Below, piece by piece: positions 1 to 5,596 of a DNA stretch of 6,633 nt (within the stretch, counting starts at the first letter, position 1; each line of letters starts with the position of its first letter). A model generated the notes under the pieces. That model was not told the origin of the DNA. It worked only from the letters and a program-made list of their open reading frames with translations, and searched no databases. The stretch is from Sphaerochaetaceae bacterium (GTDB taxonomy: Bacteria; Spirochaetota; Spirochaetia; Sphaerochaetales; Sphaerochaetaceae), in NCBI GenBank assembly GCA_024405065.1, contig JAKSPF010000072.1:1-6633 (forward strand), in the 5' to 3' direction. A program made the translations under genes and the position numbers.

Positions 1-155
1 CTTTTCTCTATTGTTCCGTCATCAGGAACTATCACCGAACGTTTTACTTCATATCCCAGAGAATTGAGGTGAGAAGCAAGAAAAGGAGTGTGTTTGTCCG
101 ATATTATTCCCCGTGTGAGCTCCGTTCCTATCACATAAAGTGAAACAGTCTTCAT
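1..155 (-). CDS. cinA: CinA-like protein, N-terminal fragment (runs off the left edge)
   Basis: Only the first 51 codons are in the window. The start is the ATG at 155-153, which overlaps the lnt stop as ATGA. Purine-rich sequence (AAGGAAAAGAAGG) lies just upstream and can serve as ribosome binding site. The visible protein begins MKTVSLYVIGTELTRGIISD and continues through a SLGYEVKRSVIVPDD stretch. This matches the start of the molybdopterin-binding-like (MoCF/CinA N-terminal) fold, whose usual signature is GTELLxGxIxDxN, then a helix, then a lGxxVxrxxxVxDd strand. In this family the N-terminal domain is often followed by a nicotinamide-nucleotide amidase or ADP-ribose pyrophosphatase activity, which cannot be seen here. 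The usual Asn of the signature is replaced by Lys/His (SDKHT). It is probably co-translated with lnt. A stand-alone MoCF-domain protein is also possible. Confidence 0.72.
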   Translation of the reverse strand, partial: MKTVSLYVIGTELTRGIISDKHTPFLASHLNSLGYEVKRSVIVPDDGTIEK

Positions 156-1888
156 TCCTTCTTTTCCTTTTTACACTTGTTGATTCCTACGGATAATGCG
201 GCGGCAACAAGACCTGCAAGCGCAATGTACACGCAGATTTCTGCCGTGACGTCCGATACTTTTGTGTATATTGTCGTGCCGTATGTTTCAGTAGTGAAAA
301 CCGGAACATCCCATGTTTTCCACCCCATTGTGAAAGGCTCCATTTCTCCGGCAACCTTACCGTCAGGGGTAATCAGACAGGTGATTCCGCTGTTTGTTCC
401 GCGAAGAACCGTCTTCCTTGTTTCAACCGCACGGAATACAGCCATTGCACTGTGCTGACGCTCTGCGGCAACGCTTCCGCTCCACGAGTCATTTGTCATA
501 TTCACAAGAAGATCCGCTCCGCATCTGACAAAACCGGCACAGAGGTATCCGAAGATGTCTTCAAAACATATCGGTGTTGAAAAGCGCAGACCGTCAGACA
601 ATGTGAATACGGTTGATTCCTTACCTTCTTTCCACCAGTGATAGTCGTGGTCTTTGAGAAATCTGTACATGTGAGGGAGCTGTTTTTCGTACGGGAAATG
701 CTCGGTGAACGGAACAAGGTGCTGTTTGAGGTAAATGTCACTTATTCCGCCGTTTTCAAAGAGAATGACGGAATTGTAATCATCTTTGTTCCAGTCACCG
801 TTTTCATCATAGGGCGGAAGTGAAGCATCATGTATTTCACCGGACGGGTTGCCTGTAAGAAGCGGTGTACCGAGACCTGTGGCAAAATCTACAAACTCGT
901 CAACAAGAACCTGTATCTTTCTGAGGTAATCAAAGGAAGCGCCGCTGTCAGTGCCTGTGTACGGATATTTTGTATACCAGTTCACGGAAGGGACAAACGC
1001 CGTTTCAGACCACACAATCATATCGGGTTTTTCAGAAAGGGACTGAAGACTCATTCTCTGGAGGTTATGAAAGTTTTTTTCATAGGTTGCATAACCGCCT
1101 GCCCATGAATCGGCATTGTGCTGAACCGTGGCGATTTTTACGGTTCTGTCCGGTTTTGCATCACTCCACTTTGCAAGGCTTACAATTCCGAACACTATCT
1201 GAAAAACAACCAGTGCCGCATAAACGTAAAGTGAAATCCGGTTCTTCCGTATGAATTCCCGGAACGGTTTTTCAGTAACGGTGCCGGTTCGCCATAAATC
1301 ACCGAGCCATCTGCCGACAAGAGCCTGCGGGAAAATTATCAGGAAATTCAATCCCCATATTCCGCAGATTGATGCTATCTGTATCAGGAGTCTGTAGTTT
1401 GCAAATGCATAGGCTACTGTACCGTAAGGGTATCCGGCGAACCAGCTCTGTGAAAGATATGAGTACGCTACCCAGATAAACGACTGAAGGATATGACTGT
1501 ATTTTCCGCTGACCCACTCGGATGCGCTTTTTAGGGAAAGGAAGAGGAAAACCATCTCGGTTCCCTTTATTATCTGCACTATGAGATTTGCCAGCGGATG
1601 AAAGGCGGAAAGCCAGTAATTGAATATTCTGTAATAAACAAATCCGTATAGAAAACCGTAAAAACCGGCAGCGGTCCACGTTGTGTTTTTTATGACGGCA
1701 AATACCGGTATCAGTGCAATGACAGCAAGAAAGCCCAAGCCGTTTTTACTGAGAAAGCTCGGGAAAGCCATTGAAAGAACAAATGCAGATGTCAACAACA
1801 GAACAACCTCAGAACATAGTGTCCTGAGGCTGCGCCTACGCTGTGAAACGCCGTTTCTGTTTTCTGCAAATAGCCAAGTCTGTTTCAA
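152..1888 (-). CDS. lnt: Apolipoprotein N-acyltransferase
   Basis: Lnt transfers an acyl chain from a phospholipid to the free amino group of the lipidated N-terminal cysteine of lipoproteins, the last step of lipoprotein maturation in the inner membrane. The 578-residue protein has about seven hydrophobic segments in the first 240 residues (roughly 24-42, 51-67, 71-90, 98-118, 131-145, 166-188, 219-238), then a nitrilase/carbon-nitrogen hydrolase domain at about 249-535, and a final membrane segment at about 549-569 before a KKEKKE tail. The Glu-Lys-Cys triad is visible as E295 (WSETA), K388 (YLKQHLVPF) and C441 (PICFED), followed by NDSW and RGTNSGIT blocks typical of Lnt. It is somewhat longer than the roughly 510 residues of E. 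coli Lnt. The start is TTG at 1888-1886. No in-frame ATG precedes the first membrane segment, and a GAGGAAA ribosome binding site lies in the last codons of hup, suggesting translational coupling. A strong hairpin lies in codons 19-29. Confidence 0.95.
   Translation of the reverse strand: MKQTWLFAENRNGVSQRRRSLRTLCSEVVLLLTSAFVLSMAFPSFLSKNGLGFLAVIALIPVFAVIKNTTWTAAGFYGFLYGFVYYRIFNYWLSAFHPLANLIVQIIKGTEMVFLFLSLKSASEWVSGKYSHILQSFIWVAYSYLSQSWFAGYPYGTVAYAFANYRLLIQIASICGIWGLNFLIIFPQALVGRWLGDLWRTGTVTEKPFREFIRKNRISLYVYAALVVFQIVFGIVSLAKWSDAKPDRTVKIATVQHNADSWAGGYATYEKNFHNLQRMSLQSLSEKPDMIVWSETAFVPSVNWYTKYPYTGTDSGASFDYLRKIQVLVDEFVDFATGLGTPLLTGNPSGEIHDASLPPYDENGDWNKDDYNSVILFENGGISDIYLKQHLVPFTEHFPYEKQLPHMYRFLKDHDYHWWKEGKESTVFTLSDGLRFSTPICFEDIFGYLCAGFVRCGADLLVNMTNDSWSGSVAAERQHSAMAVFRAVETRKTVLRGTNSGITCLITPDGKVAGEMEPFTMGWKTWDVPVFTTETYGTTIYTKVSDVTAEICVYIALAGLVAAALSVGINKCKKEKKE
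1803..1833 (-). promoter_or_regulatory. Intragenic hairpin with U-rich tail (possible attenuator) early in lnt
   Basis: In the lnt mRNA sense, 14 consecutive base pairs (including three G-U pairs) close on a CUA loop. The core is CCUCAGGACA / UGUUCUGAGG. The 3' arm runs directly into a U-rich stretch (UUGUUCUGUUGUU). One of the wobble pairs would be an A-C mismatch on the other strand, so the fold is better in the lnt transcript. It lies 55 nt downstream of the lnt start codon. The U tract is interrupted, so if it terminates it is probably partial. The role is inferred. Confidence 0.4.
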
Positions 1889-1893
1889 CCTGT

Positions 1894-2196
1894 TTATTTC
1901 CTCAAATCCCAGATCTGTTCTTTGAGTTCCTTTCCGGGTCTGAATACGGCAACTCCGTGTGCACCTACGGAAACAATCTCACCGGTCTTGGGATTTCTTG
2001 CCTTTGCCCTGCCTTTGCGTGTTTTTACTTCAAAGGTTCCGAAGCCTCTCAACTCTATGACCTCTTCACGCAAAAGTGCTTCTTTGATTTCATCAAAAAC
2101 CGCATCTATGACGCTGTGAATGTCAGGTCTGCCGAGGTTCAGCCTGTCATGTATGCTTTCTATGATTTCTGCCTTTGTAAGTTTTGTCTTGTTCAT
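1894..2196 (-). CDS. hup: HU/IHF-family DNA-binding protein
   Basis: This is a small dimeric histone-like protein that bends and compacts DNA in the nucleoid. The 100-residue product shows the family layout: an N-terminal helical dimerisation part (about 1-45, starting KTKLTKAEIIESI), the GFGTF turn at 51-55, the basic beta-arm (KTRKGRAKARNPKTGE, 58-73) with the DNA-intercalating proline at P69, and the closing VFRPGKELKE strand-helix at 84-93. The FRPGKELK ending is closer to IHF than to classical HU, so the exact subfamily is uncertain. I chose the ATG at 2196 because GGAG lies 9 nt upstream. A TTG at 2223 would add nine residues but overlaps the rpsT stop and has no ribosome binding site. 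The gene sits 23 nt after rpsT and 5 nt before lnt, and its last codons carry the lnt ribosome binding site. I recall the same rpsT-HU pairing in spirochaetes such as Borrelia. Confidence 0.93.
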   Translation of the reverse strand: MNKTKLTKAEIIESIHDRLNLGRPDIHSVIDAVFDEIKEALLREEVIELRGFGTFEVKTRKGRAKARNPKTGEIVSVGAHGVAVFRPGKELKEQIWDLRK

Positions 2197-2219
2197 GCGA
2201 CTTATCTCCAAAAGTCTGT

Positions 2220-2477
2220 TCAAGCCATCTTGTTGAACTTCAGGGTAATTCTTGATTTCTTTCTTGATGCAGTATTGCTGTGGACAACACCGTTACTCAC
2301 AGCAGTATCAAGAAGTTTACAGCTGAGCTTGAGTGCAGCCTCTGCGGCAGCCTTGTCTCCTGCGGCAACAGCAGCATCAAAATTCTTGATTGCAGTACGC
2401 ATTGTGCTCTTTGACTCACGGTTGTGAAGTCTTCTTTCCTTTGCCTGACGATTTCTCTTCTGTGCAGAACGATTCAC
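2220..2477 (-). CDS. rpsT: 30S ribosomal protein S20
   Basis: S20 is a primary 16S rRNA-binding protein of the small subunit. The 85-residue product is very basic at the N-terminus (RSAQKRNRQAKERRLHNRESKS), has an alanine-rich middle helix (AAVAAGDKAAAEAALK), and ends with the family signature GVVHSNTASRKKSRITLKFN, all in the usual order and length. The start is GTG at 2477-2475, supported by a GGAGG ribosome binding site 7 nt upstream. The usual N-terminal MANIKSA is shortened to (M)NRSA. The gene has its own promoter in the 111-bp gap after ricT and leads the tightly packed rpsT-hup-lnt-cinA group. In E. coli S20 represses its own translation; a small hairpin next to the ribosome binding site here could support something similar, but that is inference. 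Confidence 0.95.
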   Translation of the reverse strand: MNRSAQKRNRQAKERRLHNRESKSTMRTAIKNFDAAVAAGDKAAAEAALKLSCKLLDTAVSNGVVHSNTASRKKSRITLKFNKMA

Positions 2478-2484
2478 TTCAATT

Positions 2485-2507
2485 CCTCCGATATCGTTGA
2501 AGATATC
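2485..2507 (-). promoter_or_regulatory. rpsT ribosome binding site with abutting GATATC hairpin
   Basis: GGAGG (2485-2489) is the rpsT ribosome binding site. Directly upstream in the transcript, two GATATC boxes (2502-2507 and 2490-2495) separated by TTCAAC can form a 6-bp stem ending at the ribosome binding site. The GTG start follows 7 nt after GGAGG. The stem is weak, and its regulatory role is only a suggestion. Confidence 0.45.
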
Positions 2508-2549
2508 TAAACAGTATAAATATTTATGTGCTTAACGGCACGATTGTTA

Positions 2550-2578
2550 AAAATATCACAGACAAAAAAACAGGTCAA
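2550..2578 (-). promoter_or_regulatory. Predicted sigma-70 promoter for rpsT-hup-lnt-cinA
   Basis: A -35 box TTGACC (2578-2573) and a -10 box TATTTT (2555-2550) are separated by exactly 17 bp that include a run of seven T. The -35 box begins about 10 nt after the ricT stop codon. Transcription would start near 2543, giving a 5' leader of about 65 nt before the rpsT GTG. No terminator hairpin separates ricT from this promoter, so read-through from ricT could add to it. Confidence 0.6.
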
Positions 2579-2588
2579 CAGAGAAAAA

Positions 2589-3680
2589 TCAGCCGTCTAT
2601 GAAATCCTGCTGAAATTCTCTGGAAACTTCCCATCTGTTGTTTCTGTCCGACCAGAAAATCTGTTCTCTGGGTACACTTACGGTATTTCCTTCAGATCCT
2701 GTTGCAGTGACTTTCTTTGACAGAATATTCACTTCTTCCACTCTGAAAAGCTCGTCTCCTATCTTGAGTCTTGTTCCCTCTGCCGGATAGGCACGTTTTT
2801 CTTCACAGTAAAAATCATACTCATAACTCAAACAGCACAGAAGTCTGCCGCAAGGACCTGATATCTTCATTGAGTTCAGTGAGAGATTCTGTTCCTTTGC
2901 CATTTTGATTGTGACAGGGTCAAGTTTGTCGGATACTGCATGGCAGCAGAAATCTCTTCCGCAGATTGCAAGTCCTCCAAGTACACGTGATTCATCTCTC
3001 ACACCTATCTGTCTGAGTTCTATCCTCATTCTGAATACCGATACAAGATCTTTCACCAGCTCTCTGAAGTCCACTCTGTCATCTGCGGTGAAGAAGAAAA
3101 GTACTTTGGGCTCACAGAGGAGAAAATGTGCCGCAACAAGTTTCATTTCAAGTCCGTGACGTGATATTTTCTCCCGACACAGTGATATTGCTTCTTTTTC
3201 TTTGTCTTTGTTTTCCTTAAAACGCCTTATATCGTCCGGTGTTGCCCTGCCCTTTATCCACATAACATCACCGTCAACTATGCTCATACCCGGAGCCTTG
3301 TACATTTTGTCCCAACAGGAAGACTCATCGTCTGCGGTCTGTTTTTCTGACGGTATGCCTTTGACTTCTTTCATTTCAAAGGTCGGTAAGTCACCCAGAG
3401 TTTCCGGTTCTCCGCAGGCTGCAGGTGCATCTTCAACAGGTTTGACAGGTCCGAAGTGACAGGCACCCCTTACACACGGGCAACCTGCCTGATATGAAGA
3501 TTCAATATCATTTGCAGAACCTACTACAATTCCCATGTCCAGACCGTACCTTGTAGGTGCTATCACATAGGTTCCGGGATAGAAAACACTTTCACTTGCG
3601 CAGACCGTCATTTCATTGCTGCTCGGTGTCTTCACAAGGTAGATATATGCTTTTGCAGATTTGTTATCTCTCTTCTCCAT
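2589..3680 (-). CDS. ricT: RicT/YaaT-like PSP1-domain protein with an expanded N-terminal region
   Basis: In Bacillus, RicT (YaaT) forms an Fe-S-containing complex with RicA and RicF that promotes RNase Y-dependent RNA maturation. No RicA or RicF partner is present in this window. The C-terminal half closely follows the family: RVDFRELVKDLVSVFRMRIELRQIGVRDE (202-230), GGLAICGRDFCC (235-246), KMAKEQNLSLN (259-269), KISGPCGRLLCCLSYE (272-287). The conserved cysteines C240, C245, C246, C277, C282 and C283 are all kept. The N-terminal beta segment (12-54) is followed by an unusual stretch of roughly 80 residues (about 62-145), with CPCVRGAC (67-74), two further cysteines (C89, C122) and a low-complexity acidic/proline-rich part, before the usual ATPDDIRRFKENKDKEKEA helix. 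At 363 residues it is well above the roughly 275 of B. subtilis YaaT. The start is ATG 3680, which has no Shine-Dalgarno sequence. It is divergent from the acyltransferase gene. Confidence 0.88.
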   Translation of the reverse strand: MEKRDNKSAKAYIYLVKTPSSNEMTVCASESVFYPGTYVIAPTRYGLDMGIVVGSANDIESSYQAGCPCVRGACHFGPVKPVEDAPAACGEPETLGDLPTFEMKEVKGIPSEKQTADDESSCWDKMYKAPGMSIVDGDVMWIKGRATPDDIRRFKENKDKEKEAISLCREKISRHGLEMKLVAAHFLLCEPKVLFFFTADDRVDFRELVKDLVSVFRMRIELRQIGVRDESRVLGGLAICGRDFCCHAVSDKLDPVTIKMAKEQNLSLNSMKISGPCGRLLCCLSYEYDFYCEEKRAYPAEGTRLKIGDELFRVEEVNILSKKVTATGSEGNTVSVPREQIFWSDRNNRWEVSREFQQDFIDG

Positions 3681-3683
3681 AAG

Positions 3684-3698
3684 TAACTTTAGAAGTTA
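3684..3698. repeat. 15-bp perfect palindrome in the ricT promoter
   Basis: TAACTT-TAG-AAGTTA has 6-bp perfect arms around a 3-bp centre. One arm coincides with the predicted -10 box of ricT and the other lies in the last bases before its ATG. The position would suit a repressor operator or a very short 5' RNA hairpin. No regulator is identified. Confidence 0.45.
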
Positions 3699-3721
3699 TC
3701 ATTTAGTTGCGACATAGTCAA
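3693..3721 (-). promoter_or_regulatory. Predicted promoter for ricT
   Basis: A -35 box TTGACT (3721-3716) and a weak -10 box TAACTT (3698-3693), preceded by an extended -10 TGA, are spaced 17 bp apart. Transcription would start near 3686, only about 6 nt before the ATG, so the mRNA would be nearly leaderless. This fits the absence of any ribosome binding site. The -35 element lies between the two boxes of the opposing promoter. Confidence 0.45.
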
Positions 3722-3736
3722 TTGTTGCAATATAAT
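3707..3736 (+). promoter_or_regulatory. Predicted promoter for the acyltransferase gene
   Basis: A -35-like TTGCGA (3707-3712) lies 18 bp before a perfect -10 box TATAAT (3731-3736). Transcription would start at about 3743, next to the ATG at 3744, giving a leaderless or nearly leaderless mRNA. The -10 box covers the upstream ATG at 3735 and so argues against that start codon. Confidence 0.5.
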
Positions 3737-3743
3737 GGTGGGC

Positions 3744-4640
3744 ATGACAGACAGAACAGTTCATGATGAAATTGATACAGAACCCTTTGTGCCGTTTGAT
3801 ATTCCGTCAATTGCGGCAAAATACAATCCGAAACTGGCAAAAAGGATTCCTAAGTTTCTTTACAGAAAACTTGAAAAAATTCTCTGCATCAAGCAGTTGA
3901 ATGACGGTCTTATACCCGGCTGCAAGGGTGACGGACAGTTTTACCTTGACTACATTGTGAATTACATCGGGTTCAAAATGGAGTTTCAGGGTCCCGGTGT
4001 GAGTGAACTTGAAAAACTGAAGGGGCAGTCCGTTATGTTTGTATCAAATCACCCTTTCGGCGGACCTGAGGGACTCGGACTGTTCAGGTGGATTTATCCT
4101 AAATTTCCGGAAGCCAGACTTCTGACACAGTCAATGCTTGGAGCAATACCCACAATGAAGAAGTTTTCCGTGTTCAACGGGCGTGATGTTTCAACGCTGA
4201 ACAAGGCGGTTGAGGAGAACCGCTCACTTCTTTTTTTCCCTGCGGGTTACTGTTCAAGGTACCTGAGTTTCGGTGATGTTTTTGACTACGAGTGGAAGCC
4301 GTCCTTTGTGAAAATTGCAAAAAGAAACAGACAGCCGATTGTGGTTTTCTTCATAGAGGGGCATGTTTCAAAGAGAACTCTTAATTGGACACGGATAAGA
4401 AAGTTTTTTCACATCAAGACTTCTTTTGAGACCATCTATCTTGTTGATGAGATGTTCAAAATGAAGGGTCAGACTCTTAAAGTGATTGTCTCAAAGCCGA
4501 TAATGCCGGAAACCTTTGATGATGAAAACATAAACAAGCATGATTGGGCGCAGAGATTGAGACAGTACTGTTATGAGCTGAAAACAAATCCGGATGCGGA
4601 ATTTGACCCGTCAAAACCGGCAACTCTGCCTCTTACTTGA
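3744..4640 (+). CDS. Putative lysophospholipid-acyltransferase-like (PlsC/LPLAT superfamily) acyltransferase
   Basis: The 298-residue protein resembles acyltransferases often annotated as glycerol acyltransferase or hemolysin-like, including those making N-acyl amino-acid lipids in Bacteroidetes. An N-terminal helical region (1-80) with a KRIPKFLYRKLEKIL stretch precedes the acyltransferase core. Block I is SNHPFGGPEGLG with H103, block II is VFNGRDVSTL (143-152), and block III is FFPAGYCSRY (164-173), followed by the WKPSFVKIAKRNRQPIVVFFIEG segment. The classical H-X4-D is not present. The family variant I recall is NHPxGGxDG (H-X5-D), and here the Asp is Glu (E109). No clear membrane-spanning segment is seen, so the protein is probably peripheral. 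Substrates (lysophospholipid, amino-acid lipid or other) cannot be told from sequence. I chose ATG 3744 over ATG 3735 because the latter overlaps the TATAAT box. The last 70 bp overlap the end of dusB in antisense. Confidence 0.8.
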   Translation: MTDRTVHDEIDTEPFVPFDIPSIAAKYNPKLAKRIPKFLYRKLEKILCIKQLNDGLIPGCKGDGQFYLDYIVNYIGFKMEFQGPGVSELEKLKGQSVMFVSNHPFGGPEGLGLFRWIYPKFPEARLLTQSMLGAIPTMKKFSVFNGRDVSTLNKAVEENRSLLFFPAGYCSRYLSFGDVFDYEWKPSFVKIAKRNRQPIVVFFIEGHVSKRTLNWTRIRKFFHIKTSFETIYLVDEMFKMKGQTLKVIVSKPIMPETFDDENINKHDWAQRLRQYCYELKTNPDAEFDPSKPATLPLT

Positions 4641-5596
4641 AGGGCTTCTCTGTACTGTGACACCGTGTTGCAGGAAGTAACCTTCTGTCTGATTTTTGAA
4701 CCGTTGGGGATGCCTTTGAAATAAGCACAGGCATGTTTTCGCATTTCCCTGCACGCAACATCTTCACCGAACACCTGAGCCATCTTCACAAGCTGTGTCA
4801 TCATTGTTTCAGCAATCAGTGATACCGGAGGTGTTACTGCTTCCCGTCCCTCACTCAGTGCCTTTATCTGCTCAAAAACAAAAGGATTACCGATTGCTCC
4901 CCGTGCAAATGCAACTGCATCAACTCCGGTCTGCTCCAACATTCTGATTCCGTCTGCAGCACTGAAAAGATCGCCCGAACCTATTATGACTTTTTCAGGA
5001 AAATGCGCCTTGAGGTCATACAGGTATTCCCAATGTGCATAGGGCATATAGAGCTGTGACTTTGTTCTTGCGTGCATACACACCGCACTTGCTCCACATG
5101 AAAATGCAGCATCCGCAGTCTTCAGGTAGTTGAGATTATCACAGTCCCACCCTGCCCTTATCTTCACGGTGACGGGCAGACCGGTTGAAGTGACAAGCAC
5201 CTTCACAATCTTCCCAATTTCCTCCGGCTTACTGAGAAGTGCACTTCCTGCACCTGTCTTCGTTACTTTCGGAACAGGACAGCCGCAGTTGAAATCAATC
5301 AGGGACGGGCTGTATTTCATCACCCCGTCAACAGAGCGGATCACCGTGTCGGAATCGGGGGCAAAAAGCTGGACAGCAAGGTTCTTTTCCCCGTCAGCCC
5401 TTTCCATAAGGGCAACCGTTTTGACACTTTCACGGAACACTCCTTCACAGCTTACCATTTCAGTGTAGGCAAGTGCGGCACCCTTTGAAAGACAGAGTCC
5501 TCTGAAAACCCTATCTGTATATCCTGCAAGCGGAGCAAGAAACACATTGCTCTCAAGATGAAGGCTTCCCAAAGAGACAGGATGTACGGAATTCAT
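4571..5596 (-). CDS. dusB: tRNA-dihydrouridine synthase (DusB/NifR3-like)
   Basis: This FMN-dependent enzyme reduces uridine to dihydrouridine in tRNA using NADPH. The 341-residue protein shows the full TIM-barrel signature series: APLAGYTDRVFR (21-32), TEMVS (45-49), VQLFAPD (75-81), the active-site DFNCGCPVPKVTKTGAGSALL (101-121) with catalytic Cys C106, VTVKIRAGW (142-150) with K145, MHARTKSQLY (174-183) with H175, IGSGDLFSA (205-213) and FARGAIGNPFVF (230-241). A helical C-terminal domain with KHACAYFKGIPNGSKIR follows. The usual HGRT is HART here. The assignment to DusB rather than another Dus subfamily is moderate. The ATG at 5596 directly follows the tatD stop (TAAATG), and a GGAAG ribosome binding site lies 8 nt upstream inside tatD. 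The last 23 codons, beyond the usual domain end, overlap the acyltransferase gene on the other strand. Confidence 0.94.
   Translation of the reverse strand: MNSVHPVSLGSLHLESNVFLAPLAGYTDRVFRGLCLSKGAALAYTEMVSCEGVFRESVKTVALMERADGEKNLAVQLFAPDSDTVIRSVDGVMKYSPSLIDFNCGCPVPKVTKTGAGSALLSKPEEIGKIVKVLVTSTGLPVTVKIRAGWDCDNLNYLKTADAAFSCGASAVCMHARTKSQLYMPYAHWEYLYDLKAHFPEKVIIGSGDLFSAADGIRMLEQTGVDAVAFARGAIGNPFVFEQIKALSEGREAVTPPVSLIAETMMTQLVKMAQVFGEDVACREMRKHACAYFKGIPNGSKIRQKVTSCNTVSQYREALQVRGRVAGFDGSNSASGFVFSS

Noticed and set aside
1299..1679. A second minus-strand open frame inside lnt
   Set aside because: It is out of frame with the well-supported Lnt protein and shows no recognisable domain.
2197..2223. 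Longer HU start at TTG 2223
   Set aside because: It overlaps the rpsT stop, has no ribosome binding site, and adds residues outside the HU fold, whereas ATG 2196 has GGAG at good spacing.
1843..2427. A 194-codon plus-strand open frame opposite hup and rpsT
   Set aside because: It lies antisense to two clearly conserved genes, has cysteine-rich, unfamiliar protein sequence and no ribosome binding site, so it is a shadow frame.
3735..3743. Upstream ATG for the acyltransferase
   Set aside because: It overlaps the predicted TATAAT box; transcription would begin after it.
4673..4697. Small hairpin followed by five T as terminator for the acyltransferase gene
   Set aside because: The stem is only five pairs with one G-U, the T run starts several bases later, and the site is inside conserved dusB coding sequence.
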